The notes beneath the pieces were generated by a model. That model saw only the letters and a list, made by a program, of their open reading frames with translations. It did no database searches and had not been told where the DNA came from. A stretch of DNA of 64,000 bases from CAVQCX01 sp963775335 (GTDB taxonomy: Bacteria; Pseudomonadota; Gammaproteobacteria; Chromatiales; Chromatiaceae): positions 1 through 64,000 of the forward strand of contig CAVZIJ010000003.1 in the NCBI GenBank assembly GCA_963775335.1, in the 5' to 3' direction. Of this stretch, positions 1 through 7,298 are shown piece after piece (within the stretch, counting starts at the first letter, position 1; the number at the start of each line of letters is the position of its first letter). Position numbers and translations under genes: made by a program.

Positions 1-759
1 GCGATTGTGAACGGACTTTCGCTTTCCAAGCTCCGCGTGTTTGGCGCGACGTTCTTTATTTTTAGCGACTACGCGCGGCCGTCTATCCGGCTCTCCGCTC
101 TAATGGAGCTGCCCACGATCTTCATTTTCACCCACGATGCCATGGGTGACGGCGAAGACGGTCCGACCCATCAACCGGTCGAGCACCTGGCGTCTTTGCG
201 CGCCATGCCGGGACTGGTTACGTTGCGCCCCGGTGACGCCAACGAGGTCGTCGAAGCCTACCGATACGTTCTACAACTGCGCCACCAGCCTGCGGCGCTG
301 GCTTTGTCGCGCCAATCGCTGCCGACGCTGGATCGGACGAAGTACGCCGGGGCTTCGGGAGTCGCGCACGGTGCCTATGTGCTCGGCGGCGCCCCCGGGG
401 GAGACCCCGAGATCATTCTCATCGCTACGGGCAGCGAATTGAGCCTGGCTGTCGAGGCCCACGAGGAGCTGATCGCCGAGGGCATTCGCTCGCGAGTGGT
501 CTCCATGCCTTCCTGGGATATCTTCGAACGCCAAGCTCAGGAGTACCAGGACAGCGTGCTGCCACCCAAGGTGACCGCGCGGGTCGCGGTGGAGCAGGCC
601 TCTACCTTCGGATGGCATCGCTACATCGGCCCGTCGGGGCGCATCATCGGCATGAAAACATTCGGGGCCTCGGCGCCGCTCAAGGAGCTCCAGAGGAAGT
701 TTGGATTCGAGCCGGACAACGTCGTCGCGGCCGCACGGGAAGTGCTCGGCAAGACCTGA
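1..759 (+). CDS. tkt: Transketolase, C-terminal part (gene starts before the window)
   Basis: The reading frame is open from base 1 and ends at a TGA at 757-759, so the 5' part lies outside the window. The 252 visible residues contain the end of the pyrimidine-binding domain (PTIFIFTHDAMGDGEDGPTH, with the conserved His of the cofactor and sugar-phosphate site) and the full C-terminal domain (ATGSELSLAVEA, then VAVEQASTFGWHRYIG). Transketolase moves two-carbon units between sugar phosphates with thiamine diphosphate in the cytoplasmic non-oxidative pentose-phosphate pathway. It converges on gnd-zwf-pgl, so both branches of the pathway sit together. The call is certain; only the start is missing. 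Confidence 0.97.
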   Translation, partial: AIVNGLSLSKLRVFGATFFIFSDYARPSIRLSALMELPTIFIFTHDAMGDGEDGPTHQPVEHLASLRAMPGLVTLRPGDANEVVEAYRYVLQLRHQPAALALSRQSLPTLDRTKYAGASGVAHGAYVLGGAPGGDPEIILIATGSELSLAVEAHEELIAEGIRSRVVSMPSWDIFERQAQEYQDSVLPPKVTARVAVEQASTFGWHRYIGPSGRIIGMKTFGASAPLKELQRKFGFEPDNVVAAAREVLGKT

Positions 760-772
760 GATTCGCTGGACC

Positions 773-880
773 ATGGACGTGTTGGTGGTTGACGTAGGCG
801 GCACGCGCGTGGAAATCCTTGCCACAGGGCATGAGCAACCGCGTCACGGTAGTGAATCTTCTCTCGGTCCCACATGCTCC
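773..880 (+). pseudogene. Stub of a ROK-type/polyphosphate glucokinase gene
   Basis: An ATG 14 bases after the transketolase stop opens with MDVLVVDVGGTRVEILATGH, the N-terminal ATP-binding phosphate-1 motif (DVGGT) of ROK/polyphosphate glucokinases. Family resemblance fades within about 30 residues and the frame closes at 976, far short of the roughly 250 residues expected. It is followed at once by the convergent pgl 3' end. I infer a deletion that removed most of a glucokinase once cotranscribed with tkt and feeding glucose 6-phosphate to zwf. Confidence 0.7.
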
Positions 881-917
881 CGCGCCGTCTCGGTCATGGG
901 ATGCTCCACCTGGGCTG

Positions 918-1610
918 TTAGGATTTCATGCCCACCGCCGCCCGGTCGGCGAGGACGACGGCCCGGTCCCGAGTGACCCGCCCGGCCGGGATCGACGCGT
1001 CGCCCGCGCGCAGGCGTGCCAGCATGTCAGCCTTCGCTTCCCCGGTCGTCACCCAGAGTATGCACCGGGCGCGGTCGATCATCGGGTAGGTCAAGGTCAT
1101 GCGGCGCCGGCCCTGGTAGGGACCAGCCAGCGCCACGTCCAGCTTGGTAACCTCGAGGACAGGATCCCCGGGGACAAGCGAGGCCGTATGGCCGTCCGGG
1201 CCAAGTCCGAGGTGCGCGAGGTCGAGCACCGGCGGCGAGCCGGCGATGTGCTGGAGGGTGATGGCATAGCTCGCGGCGGCCGATTCGAGGTCGGCCTCCT
1301 CGACCGGCATGGGGTAGATCTGGCGGGGCGGCAGCGGCGCATGCTCGAGCAGGCTTTCGCGCAGGTGTGTAAGGTTGCGCTCCGCGTCTCCTGGAGGCGC
1401 GACGCGCTCGTCCACCTGAAAGACGTGCACTCTCTCCCAGGGCACGTCCTCACCAGCCAGGGCGCGCAGCAAGGCCCTCGGGGTGTGACCGCCGCTCACG
1501 GCCATCACAAAACGGCCGCGCGCGGCAACCGCGGCGCGGGCTTCCCCGGCGATGAGGGCGGCCGCCCGCTCGGCGACCGCCTGGGCATCGGCGAGCACTT
1601 CGATCTTCAT
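918..1610 (-). CDS. pgl: 6-phosphogluconolactonase
   Basis: A 230-residue protein beginning MKIEVLADAQAVAERAAALI. It hydrolyses 6-phosphoglucono-lactone in the oxidative pentose-phosphate pathway. The NagB/pgl-type motifs are SGGHTPRALL, FQVDERVAP and GLGPDGHTASLVPG, and the length is normal. The frame stays open upstream inside zwf, but that extension is arginine-rich shadow sequence and the ATG at 1608-1610 is the sensible start. It is the last gene of a gnd-zwf-pgl operon, 14 bases after the zwf stop, so the product of Zwf goes straight to Pgl and then Gnd. Confidence 0.95.
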   Translation of the reverse strand: MKIEVLADAQAVAERAAALIAGEARAAVAARGRFVMAVSGGHTPRALLRALAGEDVPWERVHVFQVDERVAPPGDAERNLTHLRESLLEHAPLPPRQIYPMPVEEADLESAAASYAITLQHIAGSPPVLDLAHLGLGPDGHTASLVPGDPVLEVTKLDVALAGPYQGRRRMTLTYPMIDRARCILWVTTGEAKADMLARLRAGDASIPAGRVTRDRAVVLADRAAVGMKS

Positions 1611-1624
1611 GGCCTCACTCCCCG

Positions 1625-3001
1625 CTATGGCGCAACGGTCAGGTTCTGCCAGCCGCCGGGCGGAGTGACGCTCTCGCCGAGCTCCTTCGGTCCCCATGTG
1701 CCGGGCTCGTACTCGTGGACCGGCGTGTCCGCTTTCAACACCGGATCGACGATGCGCCACGCCTCTTCTACGTAGTCCTCGCGCGCGAACAGCGTGCGAT
1801 CGCCGCTCATGGCATCGCCGAGGACGCGCTCGTACGCATCCATCTCTTGCGCGCCGGGACGGTGGCTCGCTAGCAACTCGACCGGCTGGCCGATCTCCCT
1901 CTGTTCGGCGTCCATCACCGTCGCGCCGAGGGCGATGGTCATCTCGGGGCTGATGCGAAAGCGCAAATAGTTCGGCATCCCGGGACACGCGGGGAACATT
2001 CTCGGCGCGGGGCGCAAGCGCACGGTGACCTCGGTGCAGGTGACCGGCAGCAACTTTCCCGCCCGGATGAAGAACGGTACCCCCTGCCAGCGCCAGGAAT
2101 CGATCTGGAGCCGCAGCGCGGCGAAGGTCTCTACCTTCGAGTCCGGCGCCACGCCCGGCTCCTGGCGGTAGCCGCGGAACTGGCCGCGCACGAGGTCTTT
2201 TGAGTCTAGCGGCGGGATCGACTTGAGGACCTTCACTTTCTCGTCGCGCATCGATTCGCTGTCGGTTCTTGCCGGCGGCTCCATCGCGAGGTTCGCGAGC
2301 ACGTGGAACAGGTGGTTCTGGATCACGTCGCGCACGGTGCCCGTCTGGTCATAGAAAGAGCCGCGGCCCTGGATCCCGAAGCTCTCCGCCATCGTGATCT
2401 GCACGCTCTCGACCACCTCGCGGTTCCACAACGGCTCCAGGAACGCATTCGCGAAGCGAAAGAAGACCATGTTCTGAACCGGGTGCTTGCCGAGGTAGTG
2501 ATCGATGCGGAAGATGCGTGCCTCATCGAATGAGCTGAGCAGGATCTGGTTCAGCTCGCGCGCCGATCCGAGGTCGCGGCCGAATGGCTTCTCGACGATG
2601 ACGCGTGCACCGCTGTTGCAGCCCGATTGGGCGAGCTGCTCGACGACGGTGCCGAACAGCACTGGCGGGATCGCGAGGTAGTGTGCGGGGCGTTGCGCGG
2701 CGCCAAGCTCCCTGCGGATCGCCTGGAACGTCGCCGAGTCCGCATAGTCGCCGCTCACATAGCGCAGCAGGCCCGAGAGCTTGTCAAAGGCCGCGCCATC
2801 GAGCCCACCGTGCTTTTCCAAGCTATCGCGCGCCCGGGCCTTGAGCTGACCGAGGTCCCAGCGGGGCTTCGCGACGCCGATCACCGGCACGTCGAGGTGG
2901 CCACGTTTCACCATCGCCTGCAGCGCTGGGAAGATCTTCTTGTAGGCAAGATCGCCGGTTGCCCCGAAGAGGACCAGCGCGTCGGATTGGCATTCGCTCA
3001 T
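1625..3001 (-). CDS. zwf: Glucose-6-phosphate 1-dehydrogenase
   Basis: A protein of 458 residues starting MSECQSDALVLFGATGDLAY. The GATGDLA dinucleotide-binding motif and the RIDHYLGK active-site signature are both present. It oxidises glucose 6-phosphate to the lactone with NAD(P)+. An in-frame ATG four codons upstream (3011-3013) exists, but the sequence between the two ATGs is GGAGGGC, a good ribosome-binding site for the ATG at 2999-3001, so I use that start. It lies 16 bases after gnd and 14 before pgl, which indicates one transcript. Confidence 0.96.
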   Translation of the reverse strand: MSECQSDALVLFGATGDLAYKKIFPALQAMVKRGHLDVPVIGVAKPRWDLGQLKARARDSLEKHGGLDGAAFDKLSGLLRYVSGDYADSATFQAIRRELGAAQRPAHYLAIPPVLFGTVVEQLAQSGCNSGARVIVEKPFGRDLGSARELNQILLSSFDEARIFRIDHYLGKHPVQNMVFFRFANAFLEPLWNREVVESVQITMAESFGIQGRGSFYDQTGTVRDVIQNHLFHVLANLAMEPPARTDSESMRDEKVKVLKSIPPLDSKDLVRGQFRGYRQEPGVAPDSKVETFAALRLQIDSWRWQGVPFFIRAGKLLPVTCTEVTVRLRPAPRMFPACPGMPNYLRFRISPEMTIALGATVMDAEQREIGQPVELLASHRPGAQEMDAYERVLGDAMSGDRTLFAREDYVEEAWRIVDPVLKADTPVHEYEPGTWGPKELGESVTPPGGWQNLTVAP

Positions 3002-3017
3002 GGTGCCCTCCACCCGT

Positions 3018-4040
3018 CTATGGCTTGCCGCCCGGCTTTTCCAGGTGCCCGCCGAAGGCGTAGCGCATCGCCGAAAGCAGCTTGTCCTGGAAATCGGCCT
3101 CGCCCCGCGAGCTGAACCGGTCGTAGAGCGCGGTGCTGAGCACCGGCGCGGGCTGGCCTTCGTCTATGGCGGCCTTGATGGTCCAGCGTCCTTCGCCCGA
3201 GTCCGACACGCGACCCGCGAATTTCGCGAGCGCGGGGTCCTCCAACAAGGCCGCCGCCGTGAGGTCCAGCAGCCACGAGGCGATCACGCTGCCCCGCCGC
3301 CACACTTCGACGATATCGGAGAGATTGAGGTCGTACTGGTAGTGCTCGGGCTCGCGCAGCGGGGTCGTCTCGGCGTCGATCTCGTGGGTCTTCTTCCCGG
3401 CATCGGCCGCGCGCAGAATGCCGAGCCCCTCGGCGTAGGAGGCCATGAGGCCGTACTCGATGCCGTTGTGGACCATCTTCACGAAGTGGCCGGCGCCGTT
3501 CGGCCCGCAGTGGAGGTAGCCAAGCTCGGAGGTGCCGCCTGCCCTTTCGCGCCCCGGGGTGCGCGGGATATCGCCGAGGCCGGGGGCGAGGGTCTTGAAG
3601 ATCGGGTCGAGGCGCTCAACCGCTTGGCCCGGTCCGCCGATCATCATGCAGTAGCCGCGCTCGAGGCCCCACACGCCACCGCTCGTCCCCACATCCACGT
3701 AGGCGATGCCCCGAGGTGCGAGCGCCTTGGCGCGCCGGATGTCGTCGACATAGTAGGAATTGCCGCCGTCGATAAGGGTGTCGCCGGATGCGAGCGCGGG
3801 CAGCAGGTCGGCGATGGTCTTATCCACGACCGCCGCCGGCACCATCAGCCATACCGACCGCGGCTGCTCGAGCTTCTGCACGAGGTCCGCGAGCGACGAT
3901 GCGCCGACCGCCTTGTCCTGGATCAACTCGCTCACGGCCGTCGCGGACACATCGAACACGACGCACTGGTGTCCGGCCTTGAGAAGCCGCCGCACCATGT
4001 TGGCGCCCATCCGCCCGAGACCGATCATTCCGAGCTGCAT
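3018..4040 (-). CDS. gnd: 6-phosphogluconate dehydrogenase, decarboxylating (short, GntZ-like form)
   Basis: A 340-residue protein beginning MQLGMIGLGRMGANMVRRLL, a Rossmann motif at the N terminus. GNSYYVDDIRRA, VDVGTSGGVWGLERGYCMM and GPNGAGHFVKMVHNGIEYG cover the substrate site, with the catalytic Lys in HFVKMVHN. The length matches the shorter dimeric or tetrameric class, often NAD-linked, rather than the 470-residue E. coli type. A GAGGAG sits just upstream of the ATG at 4038-4040; the open frame beyond it is not protein-like. It is the first gene of the gnd-zwf-pgl operon, so the promoter should lie in 4041-4250. Confidence 0.95.
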   Translation of the reverse strand: MQLGMIGLGRMGANMVRRLLKAGHQCVVFDVSATAVSELIQDKAVGASSLADLVQKLEQPRSVWLMVPAAVVDKTIADLLPALASGDTLIDGGNSYYVDDIRRAKALAPRGIAYVDVGTSGGVWGLERGYCMMIGGPGQAVERLDPIFKTLAPGLGDIPRTPGRERAGGTSELGYLHCGPNGAGHFVKMVHNGIEYGLMASYAEGLGILRAADAGKKTHEIDAETTPLREPEHYQYDLNLSDIVEVWRRGSVIASWLLDLTAAALLEDPALAKFAGRVSDSGEGRWTIKAAIDEGQPAPVLSTALYDRFSSRGEADFQDKLLSAMRYAFGGHLEKPGGKP

Positions 4041-4434
4041 ATATGACTCCTCGTCAAGACCAAAAGATCCACGGGCAGCGAATTCAACCGCCCGAGCCCG
4101 AGCATGCGACGATGCACACCGAATGATAGTCCTGATGATAGTCCCGATCAGGGTGAAGGGTAGGACCCGAGAAGCATCGCCCACAGATTCTGCTGAGGCG
4201 GCATGCCTTGTTTTACGGGATATACTTCGCATTCGGGTACGTCACCATCGTGATGGCATAACAACCCACTCCAGAATCTTGGGACTTCGCCGAGGCGAAT
4301 CGGATGCCTGATTCCGTTTTTTACCACACGCGGCTGCTGTCGATCATCTGACGCTACTGCACACCGCCATCAGCTATCGCGTGTTCAGAGGCAAGGTCGA
4401 CACGAGCTCGCAAGGCTATTGAGAGGAGCAAAAC
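4041..4434. other. Intergenic region upstream of gnd and of the lutA-like fragment
   Basis: No gene is recognised in these 394 bases. The region must hold the promoter of the leftward gnd operon. Near 4330-4421 a short open stretch on the + strand ends in TTGA just before the GAGAGGAGC ribosome-binding site of the lutA-like fragment. It may be the tail of a lost upstream gene, but I cannot identify it. Confidence 0.4.
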
Positions 4435-4590
4435 ATGCGCATCGGACTTTTCATCCCTTGCTATGTCGACGCCTTCTATACGGAAGTCGGGATCGCGACC
4501 CTCGAGCTGCTGGAGCGACTCGGCCACGAGGTCGTCTACCCGCGCGGCCAGACCTGCTGCGGACAGCCGATGGCCAATGCCGGATTCAAC
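4435..4590 (+). pseudogene. lutA: 5' fragment of a LutA/YkgE-type Fe-S oxidoreductase gene
   Basis: Good ribosome-binding site GAGAGGAG followed by ATG. The peptide starts MRIGLFIPCYVDAFYTEVGI and continues to QTCCGQPMANAG, the first cysteine-rich CCG domain of the LutA/YkgE family (lactate utilisation, iron-sulfur binding). The family is about 240-270 residues; here only about 52 match before the sequence runs into the 3' end of the opposite-strand LysR remnant. No lutB or lutC follows. The gene is a dead 5' stub created by a deletion whose other side is the LysR gene. Confidence 0.85.
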
Positions 4591-4600
4591 AGGGATAAGG

Positions 4601-4921
4601 TCACTCAAACCGACCTCTTAGCTCCGCGCTCGCCAGATCGACGAAGGCCCGTAGCTTGGGCGGCACGAACCGCTGCCGTGGATAGACCAGATACACCGGA
4701 TCGGCCCGCGCCTGCCACTCCGGCAGCACGCGGGTCAGGAGGCCGCCCTGGCAATCCGCCCGGCACAAATAGGTTGGCAGCAGCGTCACGCCCAGGCGCT
4801 TTTCGAGCCGCGCGACCCGCGTGCTGACCGTCGAGGTCGGTAGACCCAGTTGCCGCGCCGCCGCGCTGAAGCCCCCGGCCTGGACGACCTTGACGAACAC
4901 GGCAGTCTCGTTCAGATCCAT
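4601..4921 (-). pseudogene. LysR-family regulator with an internal in-frame deletion
   Basis: The 106-residue product starts MDLNETAVFVKVVQAGGFSA, a normal LysR winged-helix region (SAAARQLGLPTSTVSTRVAR) up to about residue 46. It then jumps to PTYLCRADCQGG and LLTRVLPEWQARADPVYLVY, which belong to the extreme C terminus of a roughly 300-residue LysR effector domain. About 190 residues of the ligand-binding domain are missing, yet the frame is intact. The join falls at a Leu-Leu-Pro that both flanks could supply, so recombination at a short repeat is likely. It faces the pirin gene, which it probably once regulated. It could still bind DNA but not an inducer. Confidence 0.85.
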
Positions 4922-5015
4922 TATTCATCCCATTGGAAAGAGATTCTCCATTTAACCACCTAGTCGGACCTGTGTGTTGCACCTAAATTGCCATCACACC
5001 CTTACGGAGGCAATC

Positions 5016-5879
5016 GTGAAAGCACTGGCATTCATCAAGCGCAGCAACGGCAGTCACTGGGTCGGCGACGGCTTTCCGGTGCGCAGCATCTTCTCCTACA
5101 ACGACATCGCCGAGGAGCTGTCGCCCTTCCTGCTGATGGACTATGCAGGCCCGGCCCACTTTCCGCCGACGACCCGCAAGCTGGGCGTGGGCACGCATCC
5201 ACACCGCGGCTTCGAGACCGTCACCATCGTCTATGACGGCGGCGTGTCCCATCGCGACTCGGCAGGTGGCGGGGGCACCATCGGTCCCGGCGACGTGCAG
5301 TGGATGACGGCGGCATCCGGCGTCCTGCACGAGGAATTCCACAGCCCCGCTTTCGCCCGCACAGGCGGCCAATTCGAGATGGTCCAGCTCTGGGTCAATC
5401 TGCCCGCTAAGGACAAGATGGCCGCGCCCGCCTACCAGGGCATCACCGATGCCCAAATCGCGCGCGTCGCGCTCCCCGAGGGTGGCGGCACGGTGCGGGT
5501 CATCTCCGGCCAATACGGCGATACGAAGGGCGCGGCGCGCACCTTCAGCCGCATGAACGTCTGGGACCTGCGTCTTGTGGCGGGCCATTCGCTGACGCTC
5601 GATCTCCAGGAGGGCGACACGACGGCGCTGTTCGTGCTGCGCGGGGCGATCCGCATCGGCGCGCAGACGGTGAGCGCCGCCGAGCTGGCAGTCATGGAGC
5701 GCGAAGGCAGCCGCTTGGCATTCGAGACCAGCGAGGACGCTGTCGTGTTGCTCCTGAGCGGTACGCCGCTCAATGAGCCGATCGTCGGCTATGGCCCCTT
5801 CGTCATGAACACGCGCGAGGAAGTCGTGCAGGCGATGAAGGACTTCGAGAGCGGCAAGTTCGGGCAGATGATGACCTGA
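5016..5879 (+). CDS. Pirin family protein
   Basis: A cupin-fold protein of 287 residues. The N-terminal pirin domain has GVGTHPHRGFETVTIVYDG and SGVLHEEFH, which supply the His/Glu metal ligands. The C-terminal cupin contains GDTTALFVLRGAI, and it ends in the typical GPFVMNTREEVVQAMKDFESG. Bacterial pirins include quercetinase-like dioxygenases and stress-linked proteins; the substrate here is unknown. A GTG at 5016 with CGGAGG seven bases upstream is the better start than the earlier in-frame codon at 4974. It is divergent from the deleted LysR gene, a common pirin neighbourhood. Confidence 0.92.
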   Translation: MKALAFIKRSNGSHWVGDGFPVRSIFSYNDIAEELSPFLLMDYAGPAHFPPTTRKLGVGTHPHRGFETVTIVYDGGVSHRDSAGGGGTIGPGDVQWMTAASGVLHEEFHSPAFARTGGQFEMVQLWVNLPAKDKMAAPAYQGITDAQIARVALPEGGGTVRVISGQYGDTKGAARTFSRMNVWDLRLVAGHSLTLDLQEGDTTALFVLRGAIRIGAQTVSAAELAVMEREGSRLAFETSEDAVVLLLSGTPLNEPIVGYGPFVMNTREEVVQAMKDFESGKFGQMMT

Positions 5880-5929
5880 GCGCCCCCAGACCACCGACAT
5901 CACAGCCTCAAACTCTATCCACAGGAGCC

Positions 5930-6262
5930 CATTCCACAAGCACGCTACTGCAGATCAACTCCAGCCTGTTCGGCGACCAGGGTCAGTCCAGCCAACTCGC
6001 CGATGCGTTTGTCACCGCCTGGCGCGCCCTCCACCCCGGTGGTCGCGTGATCACCCGTGACCTGGCACGCGACCCGGTGCCGCATCTCGATGCGGTGCGC
6101 TTCCGCGCCTTCCTCGCCCAGCCCGAGGCGCGCGACGCCGCACGGCAGGAGGCGGTCGCCTATTCGGATAGGTTGATCGACGGGCTGAAGCAGGCCGACC
6201 TGGCCCGACTTGCCGCCCGAGCGGGCGTGTCAATCGAGTGGCCGCCTTGCGTTTATCGCTGA
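5930..6262 (+). pseudogene. azoR: Remnant of an FMN-dependent NADH-azoreductase gene
   Basis: From about 5936 the frame reads STSTLLQINSSLFGDQGQSS and goes on with VTAWRALHPGGRVITRDLAR, the N-terminal flavodoxin-like fold of AzoR (family about 200 residues). The codon expected to be the start reads CAT (5930-5932) and no other start is close. After about 90 residues (SDRLIDGLKQADL) the family match ends and the frame closes at 6262. Both the start and the C-terminal half are gone. It lies downstream of pirin and may once have been cotranscribed with it. Confidence 0.8.
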
Positions 6263-6362
6263 TTGAGCAGCACCACAACGTGTCTTCGCCTACCCAGTGT
6301 CATTCCGAGCGGGTCTTGTTTCTTGCGTAAGCATGAAACAAGACCAGCCCCCTGTCCCATCC

Positions 6363-6524
6363 CTATCGCCCTAGCAGGATGAAAGCGCCAGCGGCGATGG
6401 CAAGGATACCCATGACCGTGCCGAGTCCTGAGAAGCTGAGATTGAGGATAGGTATCAGCCCCTCAACGATCAGCCAGATGCCAAGCAAGAGCATTCCGAT
6501 ATTCTTGGTCAGTTTCATTGCCAT
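6363..6524 (-). CDS. Small two-helix membrane protein (53 aa)
   Basis: A short protein starting MAMKLTKNIGMLLLGIWLIV. Two hydrophobic stretches (about residues 9-26 and 34-51) are separated by a short loop around ILNLSFSGLG, so it is predicted to be an inner-membrane hairpin. AGAGG lies eight bases upstream of the ATG at 6522-6524. A similar plan is seen in many unnamed small proteobacterial membrane proteins. Function unknown. It is flanked by decayed genes on both sides but is itself intact. Confidence 0.75.
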   Translation of the reverse strand: MAMKLTKNIGMLLLGIWLIVEGLIPILNLSFSGLGTVMGILAIAAGAFILLGR

Positions 6525-6721
6525 GCTGAGAGCCTCTTTCTTACGACGGGTTGAATGCGGTGGTTGAGCGAATGTTGGGGCGTAGCCGCCTAAACGCCAA
6601 TGGGGTCGGGCCACGCTATCCTATTGATTGAATGATTAAAAAGCCCGAAAACAGGGAAAAATTCCTGCTTAGAAAGCCCATTCTGGGGCCAAGAACGTGC
6701 GTTTACGGAGAGAAGGATCGC

Positions 6722-6853
6722 ATGGCACGAGCCAGCCGCGCCACCACATCCGATCTATCTCGCCATCTCGATCAACTCGATGTCTTTTCGAAGCAGGTCA
6801 TTAACGAGCACCGAAAGGTCTACACCCTTGGCGAGCCTGGATCTGCTCAATAG
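6722..6853 (+). CDS. Short hypothetical protein (43 aa), doubtful
   Basis: ATG with a GGAGAGAAGG ribosome-binding sequence, then MARASRATTSDLSRHLDQLD and a stop at 6851-6853. I do not recognise it. It overlaps in another frame the beginning of the IS66 scrap, so it may be the first part of a gene cut by that insertion. The strong ribosome-binding site is the main reason to list it. Confidence 0.35.
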   Translation: MARASRATTSDLSRHLDQLDVFSKQVINEHRKVYTLGEPGSAQ

Positions 6854-6992
6854 CTCACCGCTGGCCAAAGCGCTGGTGTATGCCGAGAACCACCAGGCGC
6901 AGCTGCGCGTCTACCTCAGCGATCCCGATGTAGCGATCGAAACCAATCATTTTGAAACGGGCGATCGATCACTGGAGCCCAGGGTCAGTTAG
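6828..6992 (+). pseudogene. C-terminal scrap of an IS66-family transposase
   Basis: The frame reads SSPLAKALVYAENHQAQLRV and then YLSDPDVAIETNHFE, which follows the IS66 TnpC pattern SPLGKA-x-YA-x-NQ ... L-x-YL-x-DG-x-x-x-IDNN-x-AER around the catalytic glutamate. Here the glutamate region has drifted (ETNHFETGD). Neither end of an element is visible. It is unrelated in detail to the intact IS66 element at 27 kb, so it is an older insertion. Confidence 0.65.
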
Positions 6993-7298
6993 GACATCCC
7001 AATTGAGCCGTCGTCGGCTGGACATTCACCACGGCCGATAGGGTACTTGATGCCGTAGACTGAGGTTGCGCTGGACAGGGGAGTACTGTTGCTGCAGGAG
7101 TGATCGCCGTCATAGGGCTCGCCGTCGTCGCGGGTGCACTGGTCCCAAACGTCGCGACCGGAATCGTTGTCACTAGTACGGCTGCGGCGGCACTGCCGCA
7201 AGCGGTCGGACCCACCTGGGAATCGACGGCACGCGCGCCGCTGCCCGAGGCGGCGGGGCCCGGCAGGACACCGGCGGGGATTCCCGCAGCGGCGCGCC
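6993..7298. other. Intergenic, no gene recognised
   Basis: About 300 bases between the IS66 scrap and the 3' end of the DUF2339 gene. Short frames exist on both strands, but none has a recognisable domain or a convincing ribosome-binding site. The - strand frame is Asp/Gly/Cys-rich near 7000-7130 and could be a decayed exoprotein tail. Confidence 0.3.

Noticed and set aside
819..1775. Long + strand frame of 318 codons
   Set aside because: It is antisense to pgl and the zwf 3' end; composition is Arg/Gly/Pro-rich and has no domain.
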